Source of the DNA: Candidatus Babelota bacterium
Lineage (GTDB): Bacteria > Babelota > Babeliae > Babelales > Vermiphilaceae
Direction of reading: 5' to 3'
Assembly (NCBI GenBank): GCA_029262595.1
Contig: JAJCZB010000033.1
Span: 1-64,000, forward strand
Length of the DNA stretch: 64,000 nucleotides
The notes beneath the pieces were generated by a model. It was not told the DNA's origin and searched no databases. It saw nothing but the letters and a program-made list of their open reading frames with translations. Numbering within the stretch: the stretch's first letter is position 1; each line of letters starts with the position of its first letter. The position numbers were made by a program, and so were the translations under genes. Positions 17,387 through 26,031 of this stretch are shown in pieces.

Positions 17387-18892
17387 TTATTTCCAATGCT
17401 GTGCAATGTCAGTCATGAGCCGAACACCTACTCCCGTAGCGCCAGATCTATAATACGGTCTATCAGGAACATTAAATGCAGTGCCTGCAATATCCAAGTG
17501 AACCCATGGAATATCGCCTACAAAATGCTTAAGAAAGTGCGCCGCAGTTACAGCACCCGCCATATACTTATTGCTTCCAATATTACATATATCAGCAACA
17601 TCAGATTTAATAGCAGCTTTATAGTCATCCGTTAACGGCAAACGCCATACATGATCTCCTGAATGCTCTGCCGACTCTTCAACGATTTCGACTAAATCAT
17701 CATGCTGACTCATAAGTCCTGTATGAAAAGGCCCGAGTGCATAAGCGCATGCACCAGTGAGAGTTGCTATATCTAAAATCGCATCTGGTTTGTAATGCTT
17801 CGCTACATAAGCAAGCGCATCAGCTAATACCAATCGCCCTTCAGCATCCGTATTTTTTATTTCAGCTGTTTTGCCATTATAGAAACGAACAATGTCGCCC
17901 GGCTTAGTTGCTTTGCCACTCGGCAAGTTCTCTGCTAAAGGAGTTACGCCAATTACATTTACGTTCGGTTTTAACTGTGCAATCGCTTCCATAGTTGCAA
18001 TAACTGCAGCGGCCCCAGACATGTCTTCTTTCATAGTCTCCATGTGTACGGCAGGTTTTAAGCTTAACCCTCCTGAATCAAACGTAATGCCCTTGCCCAC
18101 AAAAGCAATCGTATCTGCATTCTTCTTATTTGTTTTGTATTCAAGAACCACTAGCTGGCAATCTTGCTCAGACCCGCGACTTACTCCAGCTAATCCACCC
18201 ATCCCCTTTTTAATAATTTCTTTTTCTGAAAATTGCGTAAATTTAAGTTTATTTTTTTGTGCTATCGCCTTGGCATATTTGGCAAGATCTGGTGGGGTTA
18301 AATCTGATGGGGGAGTGTTTACCCATTCACGCGCTTTGTTTACTGCTTTACCAATAATATTTCCAGCGCGCACCCCTTTTTCAAGCTTTGTTTTTGTTGC
18401 GCTTGAAGTGCATAAAACAATCTTTGTGAGTTCTGTTTTTTGACGATTTTCTTTCGAAAAAAAAGCATCAAAATGGTATGCCGTCATATCTAAAATAGTT
18501 GCCGTTTGCTGCCCAAGCTCCTCTATCGAAGTATCAAATAATGAAGCCGCTGGCATAGATATAGCAAGTGTTGTCGCTTTATGCGCTGCAGCTTGACGAT
18601 ACAAATGCGCAAGCGCCCTGCGATAATTTTCAATAGTCGTATCTTTTTTTGACCCTAGCCCGACACAAATAATATGATACATTTTGTTTTTTTTCATAAC
18701 CGGAACTGCAAAGGTTTGCATTAATTTTCCGGTAAAATCATGTTTTTTTAAATAGTCAGAGATTGAAATATCAAACTCTTTTTCACACGCTTTTAGATCG
18801 GCTGAGCTCATATCTTTTTCAGGTAATAAAAAACCGAACCCATCGGCTGATTGATCTATAATTTTTTGAGACGATACAAGAATAGTTGTCAT
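17387..18892 (-). CDS. pepA: Leucyl aminopeptidase, M17 family
   Basis: 501 aa cytosolic two-metal aminopeptidase that releases N-terminal residues from peptides. All metal and catalytic positions of E. coli PepA are found with a constant offset: K267, D272, K279, D290, D349, E351 (NTDAEGRL signature) and R353. The N-terminal macro-like domain is present. For a probably host-dependent organism this would support use of peptides as amino-acid source (inference). Confidence 0.95.
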   Translation of the reverse strand: MTTILVSSQKIIDQSADGFGFLLPEKDMSSADLKACEKEFDISISDYLKKHDFTGKLMQTFAVPVMKKNKMYHIICVGLGSKKDTTIENYRRALAHLYRQAAAHKATTLAISMPAASLFDTSIEELGQQTATILDMTAYHFDAFFSKENRQKTELTKIVLCTSSATKTKLEKGVRAGNIIGKAVNKAREWVNTPPSDLTPPDLAKYAKAIAQKNKLKFTQFSEKEIIKKGMGGLAGVSRGSEQDCQLVVLEYKTNKKNADTIAFVGKGITFDSGGLSLKPAVHMETMKEDMSGAAAVIATMEAIAQLKPNVNVIGVTPLAENLPSGKATKPGDIVRFYNGKTAEIKNTDAEGRLVLADALAYVAKHYKPDAILDIATLTGACAYALGPFHTGLMSQHDDLVEIVEESAEHSGDHVWRLPLTDDYKAAIKSDVADICNIGSNKYMAGAVTAAHFLKHFVGDIPWVHLDIAGTAFNVPDRPYYRSGATGVGVRLMTDIAQHWK

Positions 18893-18943
18893 ACAAGCCC
18901 TTTTATTGCTTAATCATTTTTGCGTTACGGCCTATCGTACCAA

Positions 18944-18975
18944 AAAAGATCCCCGCTTGAAAGCGAGGATCTGTG
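18944..18975 (-). terminator. Terminator ending the 21.6-19.0 kb minus-strand genes
   Basis: On the minus strand GATCCTCGCTT pairs with AAGCGGGGATC (one bulge), followed by TTTTTT. It follows the Gly-rich protein at 19000 and precedes pepA, so pepA needs its own promoter. Confidence 0.75.
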
Positions 18976-18999
18976 TAGAGTGCAAAACAATGAGATGGT

Positions 19000-19419
19000 T
19001 TACCACCAGCCTCGACGGCCCCAGCCATAACCACCGTATCCTCCATAGCCGCCACCTCCAACACCAAACGAAACATATCCGCTTGGACGGGAATAAGTGC
19101 GCGGTGCACTCAAATAATTCTCAAACTGCCTACACACCGCTTGTGCTTTACCAGGAGTAAAATACCCAACTGCCCAGTTGCAGAATTCTCTGGCGTTTGG
19201 CATGTATCCCTTTAGGCGCTTAAACCGCTTTACTGCACTTGGTAACTTTGGGCCGCTAGTCCCACCGCCGATTGGAACAGTGAAACCTACTCCAACTCCT
19301 GGGTAACCATAACCACCCCATCCACGGCGATAACCACCATAGCGGCGACCACGCCATGCCTCAGCGGTGCTGCCGGCGACGATAGCGCAAATAATGAGTA
19401 ACAATAACTTCTTCTTCAT
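19000..19419 (-). CDS. Secreted Gly/Tyr/Arg-rich protein with EFCNW motif (copy 2)
   Basis: 139 aa from the ATG at 19419 (SD AAGGAAGAGG just upstream; a start 54 nt earlier lacks support). A signal peptide (KKKLLLLIICAIVAGSTAEA) leads into a Gly/Tyr/Arg/Trp-rich segment. A compact domain with REFCNW (C80) and a second Cys at C96 follows, and then another Gly/Tyr-rich tail. It is a tandem paralog of the next gene upstream, sharing the signal peptide and the two-Cys domain. The two Cys could form a disulfide outside the cytoplasm. No known family recognised. Confidence 0.65.
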   Translation of the reverse strand: MKKKLLLLIICAIVAGSTAEAWRGRRYGGYRRGWGGYGYPGVGVGFTVPIGGGTSGPKLPSAVKRFKRLKGYMPNAREFCNWAVGYFTPGKAQAVCRQFENYLSAPRTYSRPSGYVSFGVGGGGYGGYGGYGWGRRGWW

Positions 19420-19433
19420 ACCTCTTCCTTTTT

Positions 19434-19901
19434 TTACCTGTAATACGCGCGATATGCTTTGTATGCATCGCATTGGCTTGGGGACCTATTTGTGCTCCCT
19501 ATCCAATTACAAAATTCATCTACGCTACGAGGTTCGCGTCCGAATTCTGCAATAAATGAGTCCAATGCTGCCGGTCTTTGCGGCGCTGTAATGCTCGGCT
19601 GAACCACCACTGTCGTATCCCCTCCATACCATGGAGCTGCTGCTAAGCCAAATCCTATACCGCCATACCAAGGTCTTCTGTATCCATAGCCGCCCCATCC
19701 ACGACCGCCCCAATACCCTCGGCGTCCACCGTACCATCCACCGCGTCGTCTACCACCCCCGCGATGAAACCCTCCACGACCACCTCGACGAGCGCCCATT
19801 CTCATGCCTCCACCGCGTCGGCCTCCGCCACCGCGTCGAGCTTCGAGAGCGCTTCCTGCAAAAATTGCACAAAGTATTAATAATAACCACTTCTTCTTCA
19901 T
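19434..19901 (-). CDS. Secreted Gly/Arg-rich protein with EFCNW motif (copy 1)
   Basis: 155 aa from the ATG at 19901 (AAGGAG SD). The signal peptide KKKWLLLILCAIFAGSALEA is nearly the same as in the following paralog. A strongly basic Gly/Arg-rich region (about 21-75, RGG-like repeats) and a Gly/Tyr/Trp part come next. The C-terminal domain contains DEFCNW (C131) and C144. RGG repeats are known for nucleic-acid binding in eukaryotes, but here they are exported, so that role is only a possibility. Probably cotranscribed with copy 2, 14 nt downstream. Confidence 0.65.
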   Translation of the reverse strand: MKKKWLLLILCAIFAGSALEARRGGGGRRGGGMRMGARRGGRGGFHRGGGRRRGGWYGGRRGYWGGRGWGGYGYRRPWYGGIGFGLAAAPWYGGDTTVVVQPSITAPQRPAALDSFIAEFGREPRSVDEFCNWIGSTNRSPSQCDAYKAYRAYYR

Positions 19902-19928
19902 ACCTGCTCCTTGTAACAACTAAAAACA

Positions 19929-20525
19929 CTACCAATAAAATCCTCTGTAATAAGGCCAGCCTGGGCCATACCACCAGTACGGATAAAATCCGCCATATCC
20001 ATAAGGGCCATACCAATATGGACGATTAAGATTGTTAATTTTTGCTTGTTCCAGGTTTTTTTTACGCTGCTCATCAGCTTGCTTAATCGCTTTATCCATT
20101 TTTATTTTTAAATTCTGAGCAATAAATTTTTCGACCGTTTGTCGAAAAGCATATCCGTACAGTTTATCTGTCAGTTGTCTGCCAAGAAAAATAACAAATG
20201 CCGGAAGTCGTATGAGATTATAATCTCGCGAAGAAGAAACTAGTCCTTTACGCGCCACATCTGCACGAATAAACTGCAATTGTGCATCTTTGTAGTAATC
20301 ATCATTACTCAACGATCGAAACATTGTTTCTATATCGATAAGTTTTTGTTTTGCTGTCTTATCGCGCATTGCGTCTCGACTTTTATCGTAAAATAAAACA
20401 ATCGAATATGGAGCTGATGAAAGTTTTTTTTGCAAAGCACTCGACGATCTCACGCGAACATCTTTTGCGCATAATGGAGCAACGCACAACAGTATATATA
20501 GTATTTTTTTTACCATCTTCATCAC
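19929..20525 (-). CDS. Exported thioredoxin-fold protein lacking CXXC, Tyr-rich tail
   Basis: 198 aa. A signal peptide (KKILYILLCVAPLCA) is followed by a domain with thioredoxin-like order. Strand SIVLFYD comes first, then a helix where the active-site CXXC should lie (here DKSRDAM, no Cys), then FIRADVAR, and the cis-Pro strand RLPAFVIFLG. After a charged helix (about 140-165) comes a Tyr/Trp/Pro/Gly-rich tail of some 30 residues. It overlaps the upstream hydrolase gene by 4 nt (ATGA), so coupling is likely. A redox role is improbable without the Cys pair; a binding or chaperone role is inferred. Confidence 0.6.
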   Translation of the reverse strand: MMKMVKKILYILLCVAPLCAKDVRVRSSSALQKKLSSAPYSIVLFYDKSRDAMRDKTAKQKLIDIETMFRSLSNDDYYKDAQLQFIRADVARKGLVSSSRDYNLIRLPAFVIFLGRQLTDKLYGYAFRQTVEKFIAQNLKIKMDKAIKQADEQRKKNLEQAKINNLNRPYWYGPYGYGGFYPYWWYGPGWPYYRGFYW

Positions 20526-21601
20526 ACACCCGCTTGCCTTTGCATAAGATTACGCAATCCTTCTTCTTCCTTATCTTCAATAAAAACTTCTTTTCCAAGT
20601 ACGCTCATTTTATGAAGGACACCGTCATAAAATTGCTCAACGTGTTTTGAATATTTTTCGGGATTAAAAAATACCGAATCATAATGACCACGCCCATTGG
20701 TTACCCATAACTTTTTAGGACCACGAGCACCCTCAAAAATTGATTTTATCGCATCTACAGAAACTCTTTGATCATGCTTACAATGAATAAACAAGCATGG
20801 TGCGGTAATCTTTTTTATTGATTCTGCTGGGCTAAATCGATACATAAACGTTTGAATGTTTTTTGCATCCATATGTGCTACTGTTTTTAAGAGAAACTTA
20901 ATAAAGGACTGCACATACGGATGAAATGCGTACTTCTCCAAATACGAACGACCCGGCAAATCAACTTCATATCCAAAAAGCGAAACTTTAAGCCCTTGAA
21001 GAGATTTTTTTACAATACTTTCAGTCGAGTCAAACGGGCAATCAAGAACAAGTCCTTGAAACAAGTTAGGATTCTTTGCCTGGGCTTCAATAGTCGCTAC
21101 CGCTCCCATAGAAAATCCATAGGCGAGAGTTGGCAACTTTCCCATCTCTGGATGGTCTTTAAAATATTGGGCCGCCGCTTGCACATCAAACGCTTCATCT
21201 CGGCCAAACGTGCACAACTGCCCCTTTATGTCTTCTCCGTGAGCACGAAAATCATACGTGAGAAAATTATACTTACCTTTTGGGAGAATAGATCGTAAAA
21301 ACCCAACATCAAACTTATCACACATAAACCCATGTGAAATAACAATATTCGCTTGCGCATTTGGATTGCGTACTAAAATACCTTTACGCGTTATTGTTTC
21401 ACTTGACGCATCATTTTTTTTAGAGGTCAGAGCAATACGCTCAACGGTAGACCTTGGTTCAGAGACCAATTGGCGAACATAGTTGCCATATTTATAAAAA
21501 TAGCGCTCTGGGCCTGCAAAAGCCGCTGAGATTTGCACTACATAAGAAACGATAAAAAAGACCGAAAGGATAACTATCCTTTTCTTGTTTTGCATCTTCA
21601 C
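20522..21601 (-). CDS. Exported alpha/beta hydrolase
   Basis: 359 aa with an N-terminal hydrophobic signal (IVILSVFFIVSYVVQISAAFA). The alpha/beta hydrolase core has the oxyanion region ISHGF, the nucleophile elbow GFSMG (S164), acid D277 (CKHDQRV) and base H306 (GRGHYDS), a complete Ser-Asp-His triad. It is similar in layout to the BEM46/YqkD-type serine hydrolases. Substrate unknown, possibly esters or peptides in the envelope. It is first gene of a minus-strand unit with the thioredoxin-like and EFCNW genes. Confidence 0.8.
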   Translation of the reverse strand: MKMQNKKRIVILSVFFIVSYVVQISAAFAGPERYFYKYGNYVRQLVSEPRSTVERIALTSKKNDASSETITRKGILVRNPNAQANIVISHGFMCDKFDVGFLRSILPKGKYNFLTYDFRAHGEDIKGQLCTFGRDEAFDVQAAAQYFKDHPEMGKLPTLAYGFSMGAVATIEAQAKNPNLFQGLVLDCPFDSTESIVKKSLQGLKVSLFGYEVDLPGRSYLEKYAFHPYVQSFIKFLLKTVAHMDAKNIQTFMYRFSPAESIKKITAPCLFIHCKHDQRVSVDAIKSIFEGARGPKKLWVTNGRGHYDSVFFNPEKYSKHVEQFYDGVLHKMSVLGKEVFIEDKEEEGLRNLMQRQAGV

Positions 21602-21712
21602 TCCTCTCCTATAAATAAATAGCCTTCACTCAGGCCCTTATTCACTTATAAGGATAGCAAATAGCGTCTTTCAATCGCAAGAATCTAGTCTTTTTTGCCC
21701 CTCTCAAATCAA

Positions 21713-23173
21713 TTACGCCTCTAGATGCCCCTCTGCTAGCTGCTTTTCAAGATAACCACGCAGCTCTTTTTTGCCCAAAAATCCAGTAAATTTATCCTGA
21801 ACTACACCTTTTTTAAGGGTTATCAGCGCTGGCACTTTCATCACATTATAGGTGCTCGCAATATCTACTGCCTCATCCGCATCAACTGAAGCAAAAATGA
21901 TTGATCCATCAAACTCGTCAATCGATTCTTTAAGTAAGGAAATCATTTGTTTGCACGAAGAGCAGGTCTCTGTCCAAAAATCAATAACAACCAATTGATC
22001 AGGGTTATTCGTCACCAAGGCTGTGAGTTCTTCCATGGAAGACAGTTCATGAAGATCGTTGCTTTGCAAAGCAATATCATTTTCTGAAAACAATTGTGTT
22101 TTTATTTGCTGTGCTACTTGATTGGTGTAGCCATTATCATCCAAAAACTGCACCGAATCAAGAGCCGCCTCTATACCGCTACCTGCTGATGTACCGGCTT
22201 GGCGATACACTTTGTCTGCAATGTCACCAGCAGCAAAAATTCCCGCGACCGATGTTTTACGTCGATCAACTACAATGTATCCCTCTGGATCCGTTTTCAA
22301 AGTTCCCTGCACAAAGCTTGAATTGGGAATGTGTCCCACCGCAAGAAATACTCCTGTAGTTTGGAACAATTCTACTTTTTTATCTTTATTGTTATATAGC
22401 TCTACTCCCGTTACATTTTCCAAGTCACCCAAAATTTTTTGTATTTCAACGTTATATTTCACTTCTATTTTAGGATACCCTTTCAAACGCTCTTGCATGC
22501 TATGTGCAGCCCGCATCTCGCCTTTTCGCACGAATATGGTGATTTTTTTTGCAAATGGTGACAACTGAATCGCCTCTTCAACTGCAGAATCACCTCCTCC
22601 AACAACTACGACTTCCTCATCTTTAAAAAAAGGCGCATCGCACACTGCGCATGCCGTTACTCCCCCGCCCCAATACTCTTGCTCTCCTGGAACATTCAGC
22701 ATTCGTGGCTCTGCTCCAGTGGCAATAATAATAGTTAAGGCGTTTATTTTTTTTCCACTTTCTAAGTGAATCGTATAGGGCCATCGATCGGTATCAATAT
22801 GCGCCACATGATCCTGAACAAAAGTAACGTTTTGGTGCTCAGCCTGCGCACGCAATTTTGCAATAATTTGAGGACCCTCAATCATTGTTTCTCCCGGCCA
22901 ATTAGCAACTTCTGTAGTTTTCATCAAAAGGCCACCTGGTTCATTACCCTCAATTACAAATGTTTCTTTCCCGCCACGAGCACCATACACTGAGGCCATA
23001 AGTCCGGCAGGGCCAGAACCCACCACAACAATAGGTGCTAAATTTTCTTTTTCAAAAATATTTTTGATATCAAACGCTGTATTTTTTTGCTCTTCCAAAG
23101 ACGCAGAACATCCCCCTAAAAAACCCAATAATAACGCATTTCCGAGCATTAAAAATACCAGTTTCTTTTTCAT
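21713..23173 (-). CDS. Lipoprotein thioredoxin reductase-thioredoxin fusion
   Basis: 486 aa from the ATG at 23173 (AGGAGA SD). A lipoprotein signal ends in LGGC (C22), predicting a lipid-anchored protein outside the cytoplasm. The reductase has the FAD motif GSGPAG (52-57), the redox pair CAVC (175-178), the NADPH motif GGGDSA and the AAGDI FAD block. A C-terminal thioredoxin domain has CSSC (404-407) in place of CGPC and the cis-Pro strand KVPALITL. TrxB-Trx fusions are known, for example in mycobacteria, but as cytoplasmic proteins. How NADPH would reach an exported reductase is unclear, or the lipobox may be misleading. Confidence 0.88.
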   Translation of the reverse strand: MKKKLVFLMLGNALLLGFLGGCSASLEEQKNTAFDIKNIFEKENLAPIVVVGSGPAGLMASVYGARGGKETFVIEGNEPGGLLMKTTEVANWPGETMIEGPQIIAKLRAQAEHQNVTFVQDHVAHIDTDRWPYTIHLESGKKINALTIIIATGAEPRMLNVPGEQEYWGGGVTACAVCDAPFFKDEEVVVVGGGDSAVEEAIQLSPFAKKITIFVRKGEMRAAHSMQERLKGYPKIEVKYNVEIQKILGDLENVTGVELYNNKDKKVELFQTTGVFLAVGHIPNSSFVQGTLKTDPEGYIVVDRRKTSVAGIFAAGDIADKVYRQAGTSAGSGIEAALDSVQFLDDNGYTNQVAQQIKTQLFSENDIALQSNDLHELSSMEELTALVTNNPDQLVVIDFWTETCSSCKQMISLLKESIDEFDGSIIFASVDADEAVDIASTYNVMKVPALITLKKGVVQDKFTGFLGKKELRGYLEKQLAEGHLEA

Positions 23174-23299
23174 TAGTTCTCCTATAAATTCGCACACTGA
23201 TTGTTTTTTTATTCGACAACAGTTCAATATACGTTTAATTTCTATGCATTACAAAAAACAGGTACTGCAGTAACGAACCAATTAAGGGAAGGTATGATC

Positions 23300-25561
23300 A
23301 TGAATGTACGCACTTCAGCTTTAGCTGTATGTCTTCTTTTTTCTGCCACATCAAAGCTTTTACCAGAATCATCACAAGACCCTCAAAATGTCATAACCCT
23401 AGAAGATAGGTTTATTACCCAATGCCATGCTCAACTAATTGGCATTGAAAAAATTCTCCGATCACTTAACGTCACCGTAACAAAGGAAAAACTATTCACT
23501 GCGACGCGCCGAAAAAGAATACAAGCGTTTATTTCACAGATCATGCATCTCACTAATATTATTAAACAAGAAAGCTTTAGAAATGCTGATATGGATAGCT
23601 GCCAACTTCTTGTTGAGTTCAATCATAGATTGATCTCTCTCATCAAGCATCAATGCGCAACTAAATTTAGAACAGCGCATCAATTTGACGAAGACAGTTT
23701 TATCCTTGCTTTACAAAGTAGAAAGGTATTATCGGGCGAGGATATTGCTAAACAATTTCAAAACACTTGGAAACTTATAGCGACAATTGAAAAAGAAGGC
23801 CTTGGACTTACGCGGATTAATCGTATTGCTCGATGGATTGATGACAAACTCATTGCTCCGTCTCAACGCCACTCTATTCCAACGCGTACTTCAGGAGGAG
23901 TCGGGGCACTTTTTTTTGGAGGGTATTTCTGGAACAAGTTTCACAGTGATGACGAAAACGTGCTCCCACTCCTCTATGATCAAACAGATAAGCTGGATCG
24001 CCTATGGACAAGTATTATTAAACACAAAGCTCCCATTGGAGAAATTGGGGGAGCTATCGTGCTGGGGTGGATGTTACGAGAATACGCCGCAAGCATCAAG
24101 CCTGTCATAGACAAAAAAATAAGCGTATGGCTCAATCAGTCTAAGGGCGGCTCATACTTAAAAGAAGCTGATCGTATTGATGAAAAAACAGAAAAAGTAC
24201 GATTCGACGATGTTCACGGGCATGATGAGATTAAGCGATACTTTCAGTTTCTTGTTAATTATTTGGAAGACTCTGAAACGCACGATCGACAAGGCGTGCG
24301 CCCATCACGTGGCATATTATGTATTGGAGATACGAGAACCGGCAAAACATACTGCATTAATGCTTTCTTAGAAGAAGTAAACCAAATGCTTTTAAGTACC
24401 GGCCAAATTGGCAAATTTAGATTAATTAAACCATCTGTTTTAAGAATCAAAATTGAAGGCATGGAAAGAATACTGCGCGAAGCAAAGGCGAAAGCGCCCT
24501 GTATTCTCTTTATAGATGAAATCGATTTGCTTGATTTACAACGAACTGGTGAAAATAGAACATTAAGCGAATTTTTAACGGCAATGGGAGATGCTGTTAA
24601 TAGTAACGATTCAAAACGACAAATCTTTATTATCGCAGCAACCAACTGCCCCGAAACGCTTGATAAAGCGCTTCGTCAACCTGGCCGATTTGGAAAAGAA
24701 CTTCGCTTTGAATATCCAAATTTCAAAGATCGTATTCATTTTATTAGATCCAAAGTTAAGGAATTTATTTTACCCGAGCAAGAGCAGTCTTTTGATTTTG
24801 AAAAACTTGCGCATTACACCAACGAGCAGTCATACGAAGCGATGAATCTCTTTATCAAAGACGCAATGATGAAAGCAAAAATCAATAATAATGGAGAACT
24901 CACTCAGCAACATCTTGAAAGTGCACTCGAAGAAAACATTTTCCACATTATTCCCGCTCACTCAAAGGATATCCCCCATCAAGAAAAACAAATTTTAGCA
25001 GCGCATTTTGCAGGAAAGGCGGTCGCTTTGTCATTGTTGGACGCCAATATGAAACTGGCAAAAGTTACCATCAAACAGGTAATGACCGAACTCAAAGAAA
25101 AGGCTATGGGAAGCCATCTTTGGGACAGTAAGAATAAAGAACAGCAGCGGTTTGAATATGGAAAAGTCTTTACCTACTGCGAGCAAGATTCAATTAATAT
25201 GCAAACACATCAAGAAAAAATGAGCCTTATTAAATTACATCTAGCAGGATTTGTTGCCGAAGAACTATTGCTTGGTTCTTGTGGATATAGCTGCCATGTA
25301 GAAGACGATACTAACATCGCTTTAAGTATTGCCAAATCTCTGGCGTTTCAAGGTGTTGATGAATCAACCGTATCAAAACGCATGGTGCAATCTTGCTACG
25401 ATAAAGCTGTAGAAATTAAAGATACATGCATGCAAGAAATAAGAGATCTATTGAGTGCGCACAAAGAAACTCTTTCACTTATAGCGCAAGATTTACTTAA
25501 AGAACAAACGCTAGATTCTCAGCACATAAAAGAAAGAATCGAATCAATAGTAACTGCCTAA
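23300..25561 (+). CDS. FtsH-like AAA+ ATPase with degenerate protease domain
   Basis: 753 aa from the ATG at 23300, preferred over 23294 for spacing to AAGGGAAGG. A short N-terminal hydrophobic segment and two further weak hydrophobic stretches (about 195-270) precede the AAA module. That module has Walker A GDTRTGKT (343-350), Walker B FIDEID (D406, E407), the sensor ATNCPETLD and the arginine-finger-like RQPGRFGKE. The C-terminal part follows the M41 peptidase layout (GFVAEELLLG, DDTNIALSIAK). However, the zinc motif HEAGH is HFAGK (569-573), so both the catalytic Glu and the second His are lost. Likely an unfoldase or pseudoprotease. Confidence 0.8.
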   Translation: MNVRTSALAVCLLFSATSKLLPESSQDPQNVITLEDRFITQCHAQLIGIEKILRSLNVTVTKEKLFTATRRKRIQAFISQIMHLTNIIKQESFRNADMDSCQLLVEFNHRLISLIKHQCATKFRTAHQFDEDSFILALQSRKVLSGEDIAKQFQNTWKLIATIEKEGLGLTRINRIARWIDDKLIAPSQRHSIPTRTSGGVGALFFGGYFWNKFHSDDENVLPLLYDQTDKLDRLWTSIIKHKAPIGEIGGAIVLGWMLREYAASIKPVIDKKISVWLNQSKGGSYLKEADRIDEKTEKVRFDDVHGHDEIKRYFQFLVNYLEDSETHDRQGVRPSRGILCIGDTRTGKTYCINAFLEEVNQMLLSTGQIGKFRLIKPSVLRIKIEGMERILREAKAKAPCILFIDEIDLLDLQRTGENRTLSEFLTAMGDAVNSNDSKRQIFIIAATNCPETLDKALRQPGRFGKELRFEYPNFKDRIHFIRSKVKEFILPEQEQSFDFEKLAHYTNEQSYEAMNLFIKDAMMKAKINNNGELTQQHLESALEENIFHIIPAHSKDIPHQEKQILAAHFAGKAVALSLLDANMKLAKVTIKQVMTELKEKAMGSHLWDSKNKEQQRFEYGKVFTYCEQDSINMQTHQEKMSLIKLHLAGFVAEELLLGSCGYSCHVEDDTNIALSIAKSLAFQGVDESTVSKRMVQSCYDKAVEIKDTCMQEIRDLLSAHKETLSLIAQDLLKEQTLDSQHIKERIESIVTA

Positions 25562-25580
25562 GAAAATATATGAAGGTGTC

Positions 25581-26030
25581 CTACAAGGGCACCTTCATAT
25601 TATTAATCATATCAATACGCTCCTGATAGCGACCACCTTTAAATTCAACGGATAACCACGCAGTCACAATAGCTGCTGCTTGCTCATCAGAAACATAATC
25701 TGACGGTATGACTAAAACATTAACATTATCATTCTCTCGCCCATGACGCGCAATATCTTCGTTCCACGCAACGCCAGCATAAATAGAGGGAAACCGATTT
25801 GCAGTAATTCCCATCCCTACGCCAGACCCACAAATTAAAACTCCCTTTTGCGCTTCATTGTTGAGTATTGCCCGGCTCACCGCTTCGGCAAAAACCGGAT
25901 AATCTGAACGTTCATCATCAAATGCACCAACATCTATCCATGCAATGGGATCATGAACACCCACCACGTACTGCTTTAAATATGCTTTCATAGAAAACCC
26001 TCTATGATCTGCACCAATTGCAATATTCAC
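25581..26030 (-). CDS. rpiB: Ribose-5-phosphate isomerase B
   Basis: 149 aa from a GTG at 26030, chosen because GGAGG lies 4 nt upstream, the product then starts like the family (VNIAIGADHRG), and it sits 1 nt after the preceding stop. An ATG at 26060 would overlap the upstream gene and lacks an SD. It interconverts ribose-5-P and ribulose-5-P. CGSGVGM carries the catalytic Cys67. A hairpin (25573-25598) overlaps its stop and that of the convergent AAA gene. Confidence 0.92.
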   Translation of the reverse strand: MNIAIGADHRGFSMKAYLKQYVVGVHDPIAWIDVGAFDDERSDYPVFAEAVSRAILNNEAQKGVLICGSGVGMGITANRFPSIYAGVAWNEDIARHGRENDNVNVLVIPSDYVSDEQAAAIVTAWLSVEFKGGRYQERIDMINNMKVPL

Positions 26031-26031
26031 G

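Noticed and set aside
17892-18443. 183 codon open frame antisense to pepA
   Set aside because: It mirrors the codon pattern of pepA, whose catalytic residues are all present. No independent evidence.
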